In this document: in pieces, positions 25,057 to 35,897 of the stretch | Numbering within the stretch: the stretch's first letter is position 1 | Layout: each line of letters starts with the position of its first letter | Assembly (NCBI RefSeq): GCF_000420325.1 | Contig: NZ_ATUS01000003.1 | Coordinates: forward strand, 1-64,000 | DNA length: 64,000 nt | Direction of reading: 5' to 3' | Source of the DNA: Spongiibacter tropicus DSM 19543 | Lineage (GTDB): Bacteria > Pseudomonadota > Gammaproteobacteria > Pseudomonadales > Spongiibacteraceae | Notes under the pieces: generated by a model | Seen by the model: the letters and a program-made list of their open reading frames with translations, nothing else | What the model was told of the DNA's origin: nothing | Database searches by the model: none | Program-made: the position numbers and the translations under genes

Positions 25057-26162
25057 GACAGTTCGTCCAATACCTCTCTCAGGGCACGAAGAAAGCGCTG
25101 ATTTTCCGCTTCCAGACCAATCGTCACCCGCAGATGACGCGGCATCCCATATACCCCGATAGGCCTCACGATAATGCCCTTGCGCAGCAGGCTATCGTAG
25201 TACGGCATAGCCTCACCGGGCATTTCCACCGTCAGGAAATTACCTGCCGATTCAATATACGGCAGCCCGAGTTCGTCAAAGCCCCGACGCAATTGCAGCA
25301 TACCCGAGGTATTTACCTCGCGACTGCGACGCAGATAGACCTCGTCGCCCAACGCAGCGATGGCCGCTGTCATCGCAGGCATACTCACGTTGAATGGTGC
25401 ACGCACGCGGTTGAGCAGATCGGCTATATCCGGATGACTGACCGAGTAGCCGATACGCAGACCGGCCAGACCGTAAGCCTTGGAGAAGGTGCGCGTCACC
25501 ACCAGATTCGGGTAATCCGCCAGCATGGCAATGCTGTCCGGGTAGCCAGGCTCGGCGGCGTATTCGGCATAGGCTTCATCCAGCACCACGACAACGCTTT
25601 CGGGCACTCTGGCCATAAAGCTGCGCAGCGCCGACTCGCTCAACCAGGTTCCGGTAGGATTGTTGGGATTGGCAATAAAAACCAGGCGCGTACTGTCCTC
25701 GATCGCCGCCGCCATGGCATCCAGATCATTACCCCAGTCTTTGGCAGGCGTCACGATGGCTCGTGCACCGGCGGTCTGCACCGCAATGGGATACACCACA
25801 AAGGCGTACTGGGAAAACACGGCACTGCTGTCGGAATCAAGAAATACCCGGCCCAGCAGGTCCAGCACGTCATTGGAGCCATTACCCAGCGTCAACTGCC
25901 CCGCCTCAACACCCAGCACATTACTCAGTGCGTCTTTCAGAGCAAAGCCACCCGCGTCTGGATAGAGGTGCAATTGCTTGGCGGCTGCCTGATATGCCGC
26001 CAGCGCGGAAGCCGGCGGCCCCAGCGGGTTTTCATTACTCGCCAGCTTGACCACATCGCTCAAGCCCAGCTCACGCTCCAGCTCTTCAATGGGTTTACCC
26101 GCCTGATATGGCTGTAAGCCCTGAATGCCCTCATTGGCCAGAGCTATAAAATCGCACGTCAT
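25053..26162 (-). CDS. hisC: Histidinol-phosphate/aromatic aminotransferase
   Basis: 369 aa class I PLP aminotransferase. SNENPLGPP near residue 40, NPNNPTGTW near 165, VLDEAYAEY near 195 and the PLP lysine in TFSKAYGLAGLRIGY are all intact. It corresponds to hisC2 of Pseudomonas, which converts histidinol phosphate and also aromatic keto acids. Its place between pheA and tyrA points to phenylalanine and tyrosine formation as main duty. Confidence 0.94.
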   Translation of the reverse strand: MTCDFIALANEGIQGLQPYQAGKPIEELERELGLSDVVKLASNENPLGPPASALAAYQAAAKQLHLYPDAGGFALKDALSNVLGVEAGQLTLGNGSNDVLDLLGRVFLDSDSSAVFSQYAFVVYPIAVQTAGARAIVTPAKDWGNDLDAMAAAIEDSTRLVFIANPNNPTGTWLSESALRSFMARVPESVVVVLDEAYAEYAAEPGYPDSIAMLADYPNLVVTRTFSKAYGLAGLRIGYSVSHPDIADLLNRVRAPFNVSMPAMTAAIAALGDEVYLRRSREVNTSGMLQLRRGFDELGLPYIESAGNFLTVEMPGEAMPYYDSLLRKGIIVRPIGVYGMPRHLRVTIGLEAENQRFLRALREVLDELS

Positions 26163-26215
26163 GTTTGCCTCTCAAAATAACAGCAGAAACGGCTCCGGCG
26201 TCCGCCTGTCACGCC

Positions 26216-27358
26216 TTACAGCGCGGCCTTGGGATAGGAGCCGAGAATCTTGCACATCACGGTCTGCTGAGAAATGGTGTCGAGAATCGACGCTATCTTG
26301 GCATCCTGCTGGTGCCCTTCAAATTCAATGAAGAACACATACGTCCAGGTTTCTGTTCGGGAAGGCCGGGTATCGATGCGAGTCAGCATGACGTTGTTCT
26401 GCTCGAAGGGCTCCAGCAACTTGAACAACGCACCGGGACGGTTGTGAGCCGAGACCACAATAGAGGTCTTATCGCGACCACTGGGCGCCACGTCCTCACG
26501 ACCGATAACCAGGAAGCGGGTGGTGTTATCTGGCTGATCTTCAATATCCACCGCCAGTTTATTCAGTCCGTACTGCTGCGCCGCCAAATCCCCCGCGATG
26601 GCCGCGACGCCGGGATCGGTGCTCGCCATGCGTGCGGCTTCACCATTGCTGCTGACCGCGACCCGCTCCACATTGGGGAAATTGGCATCCAGCCAGCGGC
26701 GGCTCTGGGCCAGTGCCTGCTGGTGCGCACAGATTCGCTTGATATCTCCAGCCTCGCCATTGGCGACCAAAAGATTCAAGCGCACCCGAAGTTCCACTTC
26801 GCCGCAGATTTTCAGCGACGAGTTCATAAAGGCATCGAGGGTGTGGGACACCATACCCTCAGTGGAATTTTCCACCGGCACCACACCGTAATGGCACTGA
26901 CCGGACTCCACCTGAGCAAAGACGCTATCGATGGTAGTCTGCGGCACACTGATCACCGCGTGGCCAAAATGCTTAAGCGCCGCTGCTTGGGTGAACGTCC
27001 CCTCAGGCCCTAGGTAAGCGACCTCCATGGGCTTCTCAAGCGCCAGGCAGGCAGACATGATCTCTCGAAAGATATAGGCGACGGTGTCGTCGGCCAGCGG
27101 CCCTTGATTCGCCGCCTTAACCCGCGCCAACACCTGTGCTTCGCGTTCCGGACGGTAGAACAGCAGTTGCTGAGCACTGCTGTTACCTTCACCCGACTCA
27201 AACTTCTGCGCCTCTTCAAACTCCCGGAGCTTGACCTCGGCAACCTGCTGGGCGCAGCGGGCACGACGATTCAACAGCTCGTGAATCTGGCTGTCGATAC
27301 TGTCGATCGCCTGCCGTAAATCGCTCAGATTTACCGGCTTATCGCTTGAATCGCTCAT
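26216..27358 (-). CDS. pheA: Chorismate mutase / prephenate dehydratase
   Basis: 380 aa bifunctional P-protein. An AroQ chorismate mutase domain (residues 10-105, RQAIDSIDSQI at the start), a prephenate dehydratase domain (GPEGTFTQAA, ENSTEGMV) and a C-terminal ACT domain with TRPSRTETW in place of the ESRPS motif for feedback by phenylalanine. An insertion of about 15 residues around EEAQKFESGEGNSSAQ lengthens the mutase domain relative to E. coli. Follows serC by 3 bases. Confidence 0.96.
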   Translation of the reverse strand: MSDSSDKPVNLSDLRQAIDSIDSQIHELLNRRARCAQQVAEVKLREFEEAQKFESGEGNSSAQQLLFYRPEREAQVLARVKAANQGPLADDTVAYIFREIMSACLALEKPMEVAYLGPEGTFTQAAALKHFGHAVISVPQTTIDSVFAQVESGQCHYGVVPVENSTEGMVSHTLDAFMNSSLKICGEVELRVRLNLLVANGEAGDIKRICAHQQALAQSRRWLDANFPNVERVAVSSNGEAARMASTDPGVAAIAGDLAAQQYGLNKLAVDIEDQPDNTTRFLVIGREDVAPSGRDKTSIVVSAHNRPGALFKLLEPFEQNNVMLTRIDTRPSRTETWTYVFFIEFEGHQQDAKIASILDTISQQTVMCKILGSYPKAAL

Positions 27359-27361
27359 CGC

Positions 27362-28441
27362 TTAGCCATTGCCCTTCGCGAAATCTTTCATGTAATCGAT
27401 CAGCGCATCCACCGCGGCCTCAGGCACGGCGTTGTAGATGCTGGCACGCATACCACCCACGGAGCGGTGACCTTTGAGGTTCAGCAGGCCTGCCTCATCG
27501 GCGCCCGCCAAAAAAGCTTTATCCAAACTGCTATCGGCCAGCACGAAAGGAATATTCATCAGCGAGCGGCTGGCCACTTCAACGGGGTTGCTGTAGAAAC
27601 CGCTGGCATCAATATAGCCGTACAGTTTTTCCGCTTTGCGACGGTTGATCTGCTCCACCGCATCCAGACCACCCTGCGCTTTCAGCCACTTAAACACCAA
27701 ACCTGACAAGTACCAGGCCAGCGTTGGCGGCGTGTTGTACATGGAGTCATTATCCGCGGCGGTCTTGTAGTCGAGCATCGTCGGCGTGGCCGCTCGCGCT
27801 TTGCCCAACAGATCTTTGCGAACGATGACGATGGTCAGCCCCGCAGGTCCAATGTTTTTCTGGGCGCCGGCATAGATCACGCCGAACTTATTTACATCAA
27901 TCGGGCGCGACAGGATGGTAGAGGACATGTCGGCCACCAGCGGCGCATTCACCTCAGGCGTCCAGAAAAACTCAACGCCGCCAATGGTTTCATTGGGGGT
28001 GTAGTGCAGATAGGCCGCATTGTCACTGAGCTGCCAGCTGTCAAAAGCCGGAATGCTGGAAAAGTTGCTGTCCTCGGAACTGGCCACCACATTTACATTG
28101 GCGTAGCGCCCGGCTTCTTTGATCGCCTTTTTCGACCATTGCCCGGTATTGACGTAGTCCACAACATCGCCGTCTTCGGCCAGATTCAGCGGCACTGACG
28201 CAAACTGCGTACTGGCGCCACCCTGCAGAAACAGAACGGCATAGTCATCGCTGATACCCAGCAGCTCACGCAGATCCGCTTCAGCTTCATTGGCAATGCC
28301 CACCATCTCGTCGGAACGATGGCTCATCTCCATCACTGACAGGCCACGGCCCCGCCAATCCAGCAGTTCTTCCTGAGCCTGACGAAGTACGGCTTCGGGA
28401 ATCGCTGCCGGTCCTGCGCAAAAATTGTAGACACGCGCCAT
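27362..28441 (-). CDS. serC: Phosphoserine aminotransferase
   Basis: 359 aa, PLP enzyme for serine and also pyridoxal phosphate synthesis. MARVYNFCAGPA at the start and GAQKNIGPAG with the PLP lysine near residue 200 are diagnostic. Length as in E. coli (362). It is coupled to pheA and lies 62 bases downstream of gyrA. Confidence 0.97.
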   Translation of the reverse strand: MARVYNFCAGPAAIPEAVLRQAQEELLDWRGRGLSVMEMSHRSDEMVGIANEAEADLRELLGISDDYAVLFLQGGASTQFASVPLNLAEDGDVVDYVNTGQWSKKAIKEAGRYANVNVVASSEDSNFSSIPAFDSWQLSDNAAYLHYTPNETIGGVEFFWTPEVNAPLVADMSSTILSRPIDVNKFGVIYAGAQKNIGPAGLTIVIVRKDLLGKARAATPTMLDYKTAADNDSMYNTPPTLAWYLSGLVFKWLKAQGGLDAVEQINRRKAEKLYGYIDASGFYSNPVEVASRSLMNIPFVLADSSLDKAFLAGADEAGLLNLKGHRSVGGMRASIYNAVPEAAVDALIDYMKDFAKGNG

Positions 28442-28503
28442 GATCTGTTCTGCTCCAATCCTGTTGTTTCAATTACGGTGTATAAAATAATGACCGGTCA
28501 CAT

Positions 28504-31143
28504 TTACTCTGCGACCGGGCTGTCTCCGGCTTCGCCAGCACTATCAGTGTCTGTCGGCGCAACGGTATCTGCCGCTAGAGCGTCGTCCCCGTCCTCGCCA
28601 ACCACACTGTCGGCATCCTGCTCAGCGACCCGCTGAACACCTACCAGGCGCTCATCTTCGCGCAGGCGAATGACTTTAACGCCCTGAGTGTTGCGGCTCA
28701 GCAGCGAAATCTCATCGGTGCGCGTGCGCACCAGGGTGCCCTGATCCGTAATCAGCATCAGGTCGTCGCCATCGAATACCTGCACCGCACCGATCAGTGC
28801 GCCGTTGCGTTCACTCATGGTCATGGCGATAACGCCGCGGTTGCCGCGCCCTTTACAGGGATACTCTTCAACATCTGTGCGCTTGCCGTAGCCATTTTCC
28901 GACACGGTCAGCACCCGGCCATTTTCCTGAGGGATGATCATCGAGATGACCTGCTGATCGTCGTCCATGCGTACACCGCGCACACCGCGAGCAGTACGAC
29001 CCATAGCACGTACATCACCCTCGGCAAAGCGCGCCGCTTTACCACCGCTGGTCAGCAGCATAACGTCGTTGCCACCGTCAGTAATCGCGGTACCGATCAG
29101 CACATCACCTTCATCCAGGTCCAGTGCTATCAGCCCTACGCTGCGCGGCCGCGAGAAGGCCTCCAGCGGCGTCTTCTTCACCGTGCCATTGGCCGTCGCC
29201 ATGAAGATGAAGTAGCCCTCGGTGTACTCATGTACCGTCAAAATTGAGGTAATGCGTTCGTCTTCACCCAGTGGCAGCAGGTTGACCATGGGGCGTCCGC
29301 GGGAGTTACGCCCCGCTACCGGAATCTGATACACCTTCAACCAATACACTTTGCCGATGTTGCTGAAGCACAGAATCGTGTCGTGGGTATTGGCAACCAG
29401 CAGGTGCTCAACAAAGTCCTCTTCTTTTACTGCGGTCGCGGATTTACCCATACCACCGCGACGCTGGGCCGCGTAGGCATCCAGCGGCTGCGACTTGGCA
29501 TACCCGCTGTGAGAAATGGTGACGACACGCTCTTCTTCGGGAATCAGGTCTTCGTGGGTCAGGTCCAGCTGCGACGCCACAATTTCAGTGCGACGGTCAT
29601 CACCGAAGTCTGCAACCACCTGATTCAGCTCACCGCGAATTACGTCCAGCAGCACATCCGGGTTAGCCAGAATATTCAGGTACTCGGCGATTTCAGCCAG
29701 TTTTTCCTGATACTCGGCCAGCAGTTTCTCATGCTCGAGTCCGGTCAACTTTTGCAGACGCAGATCCAGAATTGCCTGAACCTGGGCCGGTGACAGCCAG
29801 TACTTGCCATCGCGCACGCCGAACTGGGCTTCCAGATCGTCCGGGCGGCAGGCATCCTCGCCCGCTCGCTCCAGCATGCCGCTGACTTCGCCAAGACCCC
29901 AGCCTCGTGAAATCAGATTATCTTTGGCTTCCTGAGTCGTCGCCGACGCCTTGATGGTGGCAATCACCTCATCAATGTTGGAAATGGCAACTGCCAGACC
30001 TTCCAGCACGTGGCCGCGCTCGCGGGCCTTGCGCAGCAGGTAAACGGTACGGCGAGTCACTACCTCACGGCGGTGACGGATAAAGTATTCCAGTAGTTCT
30101 TTGAGATTGAGGATACGCGGCTGATTATCAACCAGCGCGACAATATTGATACCGAAGACGTTTTGAAGTTGCGTCTGGGCGTAGAGGTTATTGAGCACCA
30201 CTTCGCCTGATTCACCGCGCTTCATCTCGATCACCACACGCAAGCCATCTTTGTCAGACTCGTCGCGCAGCTCAGCAATACCTTCTATCTTCTTGTCTTT
30301 CACCAGCTCGGCGATCTTTTCGATCAGCCGGGCCTTGTTCACCTGATACGGCAGTTCGGTAACAACAATGGTGTCTTTGTTGGTCTTTTCATTGCTGATG
30401 ACCTCGGCGCGGGCGCGAACATAAATGCGGCCACGGCCTGTCTTATAGGCCTCAACAATACCGGCGCGACCATTGATAATCGCTGCCGTGGGGAAGTCCG
30501 GCCCTGGAATATGCTCCATCAATTCTTCGACGGTGATATCCGAATTATCCAGCAGCGCCAGACAGCCGTTCACCACTTCCGTCAGGTTGTGGGGTGGCAC
30601 ATTGGTGGCCATGCCTACGGCGATACCGGAAGAACCATTTACCAACAAGCTGGGAATTTTAGTAGGCAGCACGGCCGGAATTTTCTCGGTGCCATCGTAG
30701 TTGGGCACCCAGTCGACCGTTTCCTTGTCGAGGTCCGCCAGCATCTCGTGGGAGATTTTCTGCATGCGAATCTCGGTGTAACGCATGGCCGCCGCGTTGT
30801 CACCATCGATGGAGCCAAAGTTACCCTGACCATCAACCAACATGTAGCGCATGGAGAAAGGCTGAGCCATACGAACAATGGTGTCGTAAACCGCTGAATC
30901 ACCATGCGGGTGATATTTACCGATAACATCACCGACAACACGCGCCGACTTCTTGTACGCCTTGTTCCAGTCATTACTCAGTTCGCTCATGGCAAACAGA
31001 ACCCGGCGGTGAACCGGCTTGAGGCCGTCGCGCACATCGGGCAGCGCCCGACCGACGATAACGCTCATGGCGTAATCCAGATAGGACTGCTTCAGTTCGT
31101 CCTCAATATTGACCGGCAGTATTTCTTTTGCGTTGTCAGCCAT
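28504..31143 (-). CDS. gyrA: DNA gyrase subunit A
   Basis: 879 aa. Catalytic Tyr122 in AAMRYTE, the GyrA-box QRRGGMG after about residue 560, six beta-propeller blades and a strongly acidic C-terminal tail. In the quinolone-resistance region the residues are Ser83 and Asp87, the susceptible wild type in E. coli numbering. ATG 31143 preceded by AAGGATG is chosen; an upstream TTG would add three residues. Transcription may run on into serC. Confidence 0.98.
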   Translation of the reverse strand: MADNAKEILPVNIEDELKQSYLDYAMSVIVGRALPDVRDGLKPVHRRVLFAMSELSNDWNKAYKKSARVVGDVIGKYHPHGDSAVYDTIVRMAQPFSMRYMLVDGQGNFGSIDGDNAAAMRYTEIRMQKISHEMLADLDKETVDWVPNYDGTEKIPAVLPTKIPSLLVNGSSGIAVGMATNVPPHNLTEVVNGCLALLDNSDITVEELMEHIPGPDFPTAAIINGRAGIVEAYKTGRGRIYVRARAEVISNEKTNKDTIVVTELPYQVNKARLIEKIAELVKDKKIEGIAELRDESDKDGLRVVIEMKRGESGEVVLNNLYAQTQLQNVFGINIVALVDNQPRILNLKELLEYFIRHRREVVTRRTVYLLRKARERGHVLEGLAVAISNIDEVIATIKASATTQEAKDNLISRGWGLGEVSGMLERAGEDACRPDDLEAQFGVRDGKYWLSPAQVQAILDLRLQKLTGLEHEKLLAEYQEKLAEIAEYLNILANPDVLLDVIRGELNQVVADFGDDRRTEIVASQLDLTHEDLIPEEERVVTISHSGYAKSQPLDAYAAQRRGGMGKSATAVKEEDFVEHLLVANTHDTILCFSNIGKVYWLKVYQIPVAGRNSRGRPMVNLLPLGEDERITSILTVHEYTEGYFIFMATANGTVKKTPLEAFSRPRSVGLIALDLDEGDVLIGTAITDGGNDVMLLTSGGKAARFAEGDVRAMGRTARGVRGVRMDDDQQVISMIIPQENGRVLTVSENGYGKRTDVEEYPCKGRGNRGVIAMTMSERNGALIGAVQVFDGDDLMLITDQGTLVRTRTDEISLLSRNTQGVKVIRLREDERLVGVQRVAEQDADSVVGEDGDDALAADTVAPTDTDSAGEAGDSPVAE

Positions 31144-31327
31144 GAATAGCAAGCATCCTTATTTTATGCGCCTGCGGCCAACACCTGTGCTGACCTGTCC
31201 CGGCGCTTTTTTCCACCACAATCACACCACCCGAGAGAGGCGACAGGGAGCGGGAACAAAGCGGCAATATTAGCATATTTCAATGACGCATAGACAGCTC
31301 GATATCGCCGAAAATCCTTGCACTATC

Positions 31328-31357
31328 CCGACAACAGCCTTGCAGAACAGGTATACT
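31328..31357 (+). promoter_or_regulatory. Possible promoter of mtaD operon
   Basis: CCGACA, 18 bases, TATACT (31352-31357) in the 281-base divergent gap between gyrA and mtaD. The -10 is good, the -35 matches 4 of 6. The gyrA promoter must be in the same gap, but I cannot place it with confidence. Confidence 0.35.
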
Positions 31358-31424
31358 TGCGCCGCTGTCCGGCCGATATCCAGGCCCCGCGCAACAACTG
31401 ACCGACAACCACGACGGGATACGC

Positions 31425-32753
31425 ATGAACCGCGCTGATCATACCGATATCGACACACTGCTCTTTCCCCGCTGGATACTGCCGATGACCGAAGGCTGCC
31501 CGGTACTGGAAGGCCACGCCCTTGCTATTCGCGACGGCATGATCGACGCCATCCTGCCAGCTGATGAGGCCCGAAGGCTCAACACAAAGGAGCACGTCGA
31601 GCTCCCCGAACACGCGCTTATGCCCGGCCTGATCAATGCCCACGGCCACTCTGCCATGAGTCTGTTTCGCGGCATGGCCGATGACCAACCGCTGCACACC
31701 TGGCTGAATGACCACATCTGGCCCGCAGAAGGCCGCTGGGTGAGCGAAGAATTTGTGCGCGATGGCAGCGCACTGGCCATTGCTGAAATGCTGCGTGGCG
31801 GCACCACGACCTTCAGCGATATGTACTTCTTCCCGGAAGTCACCGCCGACATCGCCCGTCGCGCCGGCATTCGCGCCCAGCTCAGCTTTCCTATTTTTGA
31901 TTTCCCCAGCGCCTGGGGCAGTGGTCCGGAGGAGTATTTCCGCAAGGGCCTCGCTCTGCGCGACACCTACAAGCACAGCGATACAATTTTCGTTGCCTTC
32001 GGCCCTCACGCCCCCTACACGGTCGGCGACGACGCCTTGGGTAAAGTGGCGATGTTTGCCGAGGAGCTGGATGCGCCGATTCAGATTCACCTGCAGGAAA
32101 CCGCCCAGGAAGTCGACGACGCGGTAAAACAGACCGGCCTCCGCCCCATTGAGCGCCTTGCCAAGCTGGGCATTCTCGGGCCGCGTACCCAGTGCGTCCA
32201 CCTGGCCTGCTTGAGTGAGGACGATATCGCTTTATTGGCGCAGCACCGCAGCCACGCCATCCATTGTCCGGAGTCCAATCTGAAACTTGCGAGCGGGTTT
32301 TCGCCTGTCGAAGCCATGCGTGCCGCGGGGGTCAATGTGGCACTGGGCACTGATGGCGCCGCGAGCAATAACGATCTGGACCTATTCGGCGAGTTACGTA
32401 CTGCTGCTCTGTTGGGCAAGGCCGTTGCCAGTAATGCCGGCGCCGTGCCCGACCACTACGCCTTGAGCATGGCGACAATCAATGGCGCCCGGGCGCTGGG
32501 CATCGACCACCTGGTCGGCAGTCTCGAAGCGGGCAAACAGGCCGATGTCATTGCCATCGACTTATCCGATCTCGCCCAGCAGCCCGTATACACACCGGTA
32601 TCGCAACTGGTGTACACCCAAATCAGCCACCGCGTGCAGCACAGCTGGATCAAGGGCCGACGAATACTGGATAATGGCGCGCTGACCACGCTGGACAGCC
32701 GCGAACTTATTGAAAAAGCGCAGTACTGGCGCCGCAAAATCAGTGGAGAGTAA
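31425..32753 (+). CDS. mtaD: Methylthioadenosine/SAH deaminase-type amidohydrolase
   Basis: 442 aa TRZ/ATZ-family metal hydrolase. NAHGHSAM gives the metal His pair, HLQETAQEV and HLACL follow, then [12 protein letters not shown] with the catalytic Asp. In Pseudomonas this gene, beside ubiG and gyrA, encodes 5'-methylthioadenosine deaminase, which feeds purine salvage. Function of this copy is inferred from similarity and gene order. It ends 1 base before ubiG starts. Confidence 0.85.
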   Translation: MNRADHTDIDTLLFPRWILPMTEGCPVLEGHALAIRDGMIDAILPADEARRLNTKEHVELPEHALMPGLINAHGHSAMSLFRGMADDQPLHTWLNDHIWPAEGRWVSEEFVRDGSALAIAEMLRGGTTTFSDMYFFPEVTADIARRAGIRAQLSFPIFDFPSAWGSGPEEYFRKGLALRDTYKHSDTIFVAFGPHAPYTVGDDALGKVAMFAEELDAPIQIHLQETAQEVDDAVKQTGLRPIERLAKLGILGPRTQCVHLACLSEDDIALLAQHRSHAIHCPESNLKLASGFSPVEAMRAAGVNVALGTDGAASNNDLDLFGELRTAALLGKAVASNAGAVPDHYALSMATINGARALGIDHLVGSLEAGKQADVIAIDLSDLAQQPVYTPVSQLVYTQISHRVQHSWIKGRRILDNGALTTLDSRELIEKAQYWRRKISGE

Positions 32754-32754
32754 G

Positions 32755-33474
32755 ATGCAGACATCCCCGCAACACGGCAATGTCGACCCCGCAGAAATCG
32801 CCAAGTTTGAAGAGCTGGCCCATCGCTGGTGGGACCGCAACAGCGAATTCAAACCCCTGCACGACATCAACCCCCTGCGCGTGAACTACATCGACGAGCG
32901 CTCGCCACTCGCAGAAAAACGTGTCGTCGATATCGGCTGCGGCGGCGGTATTCTGTCTGAAGCCATGGCCCTGCGCGGCGCCAAGGTCACCGGCATCGAC
33001 ATGGGCGAGGAGCCGCTCAATGTGGCTCGCCTGCATCAACTGGAGTCAGGCGCCAAGGTCGACTACTTCCAGACCACCGCCGAGGAGCTGGCCGACGATC
33101 AGCCGGGCTACTACGACGTGGTCACCTGCCTGGAAATGCTGGAACACGTCCCAAACCCGGCGTCCGTCATTCGCGCCTGCGCTAAACTCTGCAAACCCGG
33201 CGGCCACCTGTATTTTTCCACCATCAACCGCAATCCCAAGGCTTTTGCCCTGAGCATCGTTGGCGCCGAATATATCCTGGGCCTGCTGCCAAAAGGCACC
33301 CACGAATACGGCAAATTTATCCGCCCGGCAGAATTGGCAGAGTGGCTGCGCGAAAACGAGCTGCAGCTGCAGCATATGACCGGTCTGACTTACAACCCGC
33401 TGTTCAAACGTTACCGCCTGAACGAGCGCGATGTGGATGTGAACTACATGGTTCATGTCACCAAGCCGCTGTGA
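32755..33474 (+). CDS. ubiG: Ubiquinone biosynthesis O-methyltransferase
   Basis: 239 aa SAM methyltransferase that acts twice in ubiquinone synthesis. Motif I is [15 protein letters not shown] (near 60), with the acidic GIDMGEE in motif II. The N-terminal [28 protein letters not shown] region (shown only as a landmark) is typical of UbiG. ATG 32755 gives the expected start; GGAG lies 8 bases upstream. The stop overlaps the next ATG. Confidence 0.96.
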   Translation: MQTSPQHGNVDPAEIAKFEELAHRWWDRNSEFKPLHDINPLRVNYIDERSPLAEKRVVDIGCGGGILSEAMALRGAKVTGIDMGEEPLNVARLHQLESGAKVDYFQTTAEELADDQPGYYDVVTCLEMLEHVPNPASVIRACAKLCKPGGHLYFSTINRNPKAFALSIVGAEYILGLLPKGTHEYGKFIRPAELAEWLRENELQLQHMTGLTYNPLFKRYRLNERDVDVNYMVHVTKPL

Positions 33475-34145
33475 TGCTGAAAGCGGTTCTTTTCGATCTG
33501 GACGGCACGCTGCTGGACACAGCCGCTGACTTCACGCGAGTACTGAACAGCCTGCTGAGCGAGCACGGCCTGCCGCTGCAACACTATGACGCCGTTCGCC
33601 ACCGGGTATCGGACGGCGCCCGCGCGGTGGTCAACCTCGGTTTTTCACTGACGCCGGAACATCCTGACTTTGACGGCCTGTTGAACGCCTTCCTTGATCG
33701 CTACGAACAGGCACTGTCAGAACAGACCTCGCTGTTCCCCGGCATGGATGAGCAGTTACAGGCGCTGGAAGCCCGCGATATTGCCTGGGGCATTGTTACC
33801 AACAAACCCGAGCGCTTTACCACTCCCCTGCTGGAGCAACTCGGCCTGACCGAACGCTGTGCCACCGCGATCTGCCCCGACCACGTGCGGGAACGCAAAC
33901 CCGCCGCCGAGCCAATACTGCTGGCCTGCGCCCAGCTTGGCATCCGCGCCGACGAAGCCGTTTACGTGGGCGACCACCGTCGCGATATCGAGGCAGGACA
34001 AAATGCACAGATGCCCACCATTGCCTGTCGCTACGGCTATGTGTCGGAGGGCGAAACCCCCGAAGACTGGAACCCCGATCGTATTATCGACACCCCGCAG
34101 GGGCTGCTTGCCGCCCTTCGCGATCTCCAACTGCTAGAGGACTGA
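33474..34145 (+). CDS. mupP: MupP/Gph-type HAD phosphatase
   Basis: 223 aa HAD-superfamily phosphatase. Motif I LFDLDGTLLDT, motif II GIVTNKP, motif III Lys in RERKPAAEP, motif IV VGDHRRDIEAG. In the same ubiG-yciK position Pseudomonas has MupP, which removes phosphate from MurNAc-6-P in peptidoglycan recycling. The older name is phosphoglycolate phosphatase (gph). Choice of mupP rests on gene order; sequence alone cannot separate them. Confidence 0.85.
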   Translation: MLKAVLFDLDGTLLDTAADFTRVLNSLLSEHGLPLQHYDAVRHRVSDGARAVVNLGFSLTPEHPDFDGLLNAFLDRYEQALSEQTSLFPGMDEQLQALEARDIAWGIVTNKPERFTTPLLEQLGLTERCATAICPDHVRERKPAAEPILLACAQLGIRADEAVYVGDHRRDIEAGQNAQMPTIACRYGYVSEGETPEDWNPDRIIDTPQGLLAALRDLQLLED

Positions 34146-34147
34146 CC

Positions 34148-34912
34148 GTGCCACAACGCCTGCCCGCTGACTTTCATGCCAACCCGGATTGTCTGAAAAA
34201 CAAGGTCATTCTGGTTACCGGCGCCGGCGACGGTATCGGCCGCGCTGCCGCCATCAGCTTTGCCCGGCACGGCGCGACAGTTATCTTGCTCGGCCGCACG
34301 ACCGAAAAGCTGGAAGCGGTGTACGATGAAATCGTCGCCGCAGGCGATCCCGAGCCCGCCATTTTCCCGATGAATATGCAGGGCGCCAGTCAGGCCGATT
34401 ACGAGCAGTTGGCCGAGGCACTGGAAAATGCATTTGGCAAACTCGACGGCTTGCTGCACAACGCCAGCCTTCTGGGGCAGCGCCGCACACTGGCACAAAC
34501 CACGCTGGATAGCTGGCAGGACGTGCTGCAGGTCAACGTGACCGGCGCGTTTTTGATGACACAGGCGTTACTGCCACTGTTGGCGGCCGCGGACGGTGCA
34601 TCGCTGGTTTTCACCTCATCCAGCGTTGGTCGCAAAGGCCGCGCATTTTGGGGAGCCTACTCAGTATCGAAGTTTGCCACCGAGGCAATGATGGACATTT
34701 TTGCCGATGAAGAATTTGAACTGAACAAGGTGCGAGTCAACAGCATCAATCCCGGTGCCACCAACACCGTTATGCGCCGCACGGCCTACCCCGGCGAAGA
34801 CCCCGGCAGCAACCCCGATCCCGAGGCCATTATGCCGCTTTATCTATACCTGATGAGCGATGTCAGCAAGGCGGTGAACGGTCAACAATTCGATGCTCAG
34901 CCCAAAGACTGA
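34148..34912 (+). CDS. yciK: YciK-family short-chain oxidoreductase
   Basis: 254 aa SDR. The NAD(P)-binding TGAGDGIGRAAA lies near residue 24, NAS near 100, and the catalytic set Ser (FTSSSVG), Tyr and Lys (YSVSK) around 155-175. Third gene after ubiG-mupP, two bases from mupP, as in Pseudomonas. Physiological substrate unknown. Confidence 0.92.
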   Translation: MPQRLPADFHANPDCLKNKVILVTGAGDGIGRAAAISFARHGATVILLGRTTEKLEAVYDEIVAAGDPEPAIFPMNMQGASQADYEQLAEALENAFGKLDGLLHNASLLGQRRTLAQTTLDSWQDVLQVNVTGAFLMTQALLPLLAAADGASLVFTSSSVGRKGRAFWGAYSVSKFATEAMMDIFADEEFELNKVRVNSINPGATNTVMRRTAYPGEDPGSNPDPEAIMPLYLYLMSDVSKAVNGQQFDAQPKD

Positions 34913-34917
34913 GCCTC

Positions 34918-35763
34918 TCAGGCCCGCAGCAGCTCTTGCATCTGCTCGATCTGCTGATGATAGCTTTCGTCCATACCGTCCGGGCTGAGCGGCAAACCCA
35001 GCCGTGCAAAGGCGGTCACATTGGACCAGTCGACAGACGCCAGAGGGTGGTCAGTACCCACGTAACTGTGGAGATTGGCAACGGTCACCAGATCAGCGTA
35101 ATCCGAGCGCTCGCACTGACGGGTAAAATCCAGGTGAGCCTGGGGCACCTTCACCAGCTCCTCGGGAAAGCCCCAAGACTCAAGGATCGTACGCCCCAAT
35201 TCCGGCGTTAGCGAAATCAGCGCTTGGTCCAGCATTTCAGGATGATCCCGAAGAAAGCCGCGCCCCACTGCATAGGACAGGACCGGCAGCGCCCCGATTT
35301 GATGAACGACTCCTGCCAGTGTTGCCAACTCCGGCTTTAGGTGTCGCTGCCCGCGCGCCAAGGTGTGGCAGATTGCGCCTACGTCCGCGCTGTGCATCCA
35401 CAGTGCCCGCATTCGTTTATTGAGCACTTCTTTGCTCGAGAGAAAAATTTGCTGCATGGCCAAGGTGGTGACCATAGTTGAGGTGTATCCCAAGCCAATT
35501 CGGGAGATGGCACCTTTAACATCATAGGTCGGTTCCAGTCCACGCATCAGCGAACTGTTCGCCACCCTTATCAGTCTGGCGGCAATAGAACTGTCGTGCT
35601 CAATGATCGCTGCCAGGGCCGCAATCTCGATATCGGGATCATTGGCAGCCTCACGGATTTCCAGAGCGACTTCAGGCAAGGTCGGTAGACTGATGGCGTC
35701 GTCCTCAATGCTTTTCAGCAAGTCCGAACGAATCTGCTCAATAAACTGAACCGAAATACTCAC
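34918..35763 (-). CDS. HDOD-domain signalling protein
   Basis: 281 aa. An HDOD domain fills residues 20-215 (SLPTLPEVALEI, then a degenerate HD core with LAGVVHQIGALPVL). HDOD proteins lack catalytic HD residues and are tied to stress, motility or c-di-GMP signalling. No partner domain is present. Stop lies 5 bases from the convergent yciK stop. Confidence 0.88.
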   Translation of the reverse strand: MSISVQFIEQIRSDLLKSIEDDAISLPTLPEVALEIREAANDPDIEIAALAAIIEHDSSIAARLIRVANSSLMRGLEPTYDVKGAISRIGLGYTSTMVTTLAMQQIFLSSKEVLNKRMRALWMHSADVGAICHTLARGQRHLKPELATLAGVVHQIGALPVLSYAVGRGFLRDHPEMLDQALISLTPELGRTILESWGFPEELVKVPQAHLDFTRQCERSDYADLVTVANLHSYVGTDHPLASVDWSNVTAFARLGLPLSPDGMDESYHQQIEQMQELLRA

Positions 35764-35854
35764 GCTTTGTATCCTTCTTATATCGCGGCGCTAAACAGAA
35801 AGACCGCCATCGCAGCTTAGCAGAGTCTCGGCGCTGAACCATCGGCATAAACCG

Positions 35855-35883
35855 AAACAGCAAACCGGGGCATAGCGCCCCGG
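35855..35883 (-). terminator. Terminator after the class V aminotransferase
   Basis: On the minus strand CCGGGG, 7-base loop, CCCCGG followed by TTTGCTGTTT. The U tract is short and interrupted. It lies 15 bases past the aminotransferase stop. Confidence 0.6.
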
Positions 35884-35897
35884 CAACATGAGAGATG

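Noticed and set aside
25134..26117. 327-codon plus-strand frame opposite hisC
   Set aside because: Antisense to a clearly conserved gene, with low-complexity His/Gln-rich translation.
28504..31143. Quinolone-resistance alleles in gyrA
   Set aside because: Ser83 and Asp87 are the susceptible residues; nothing unusual.
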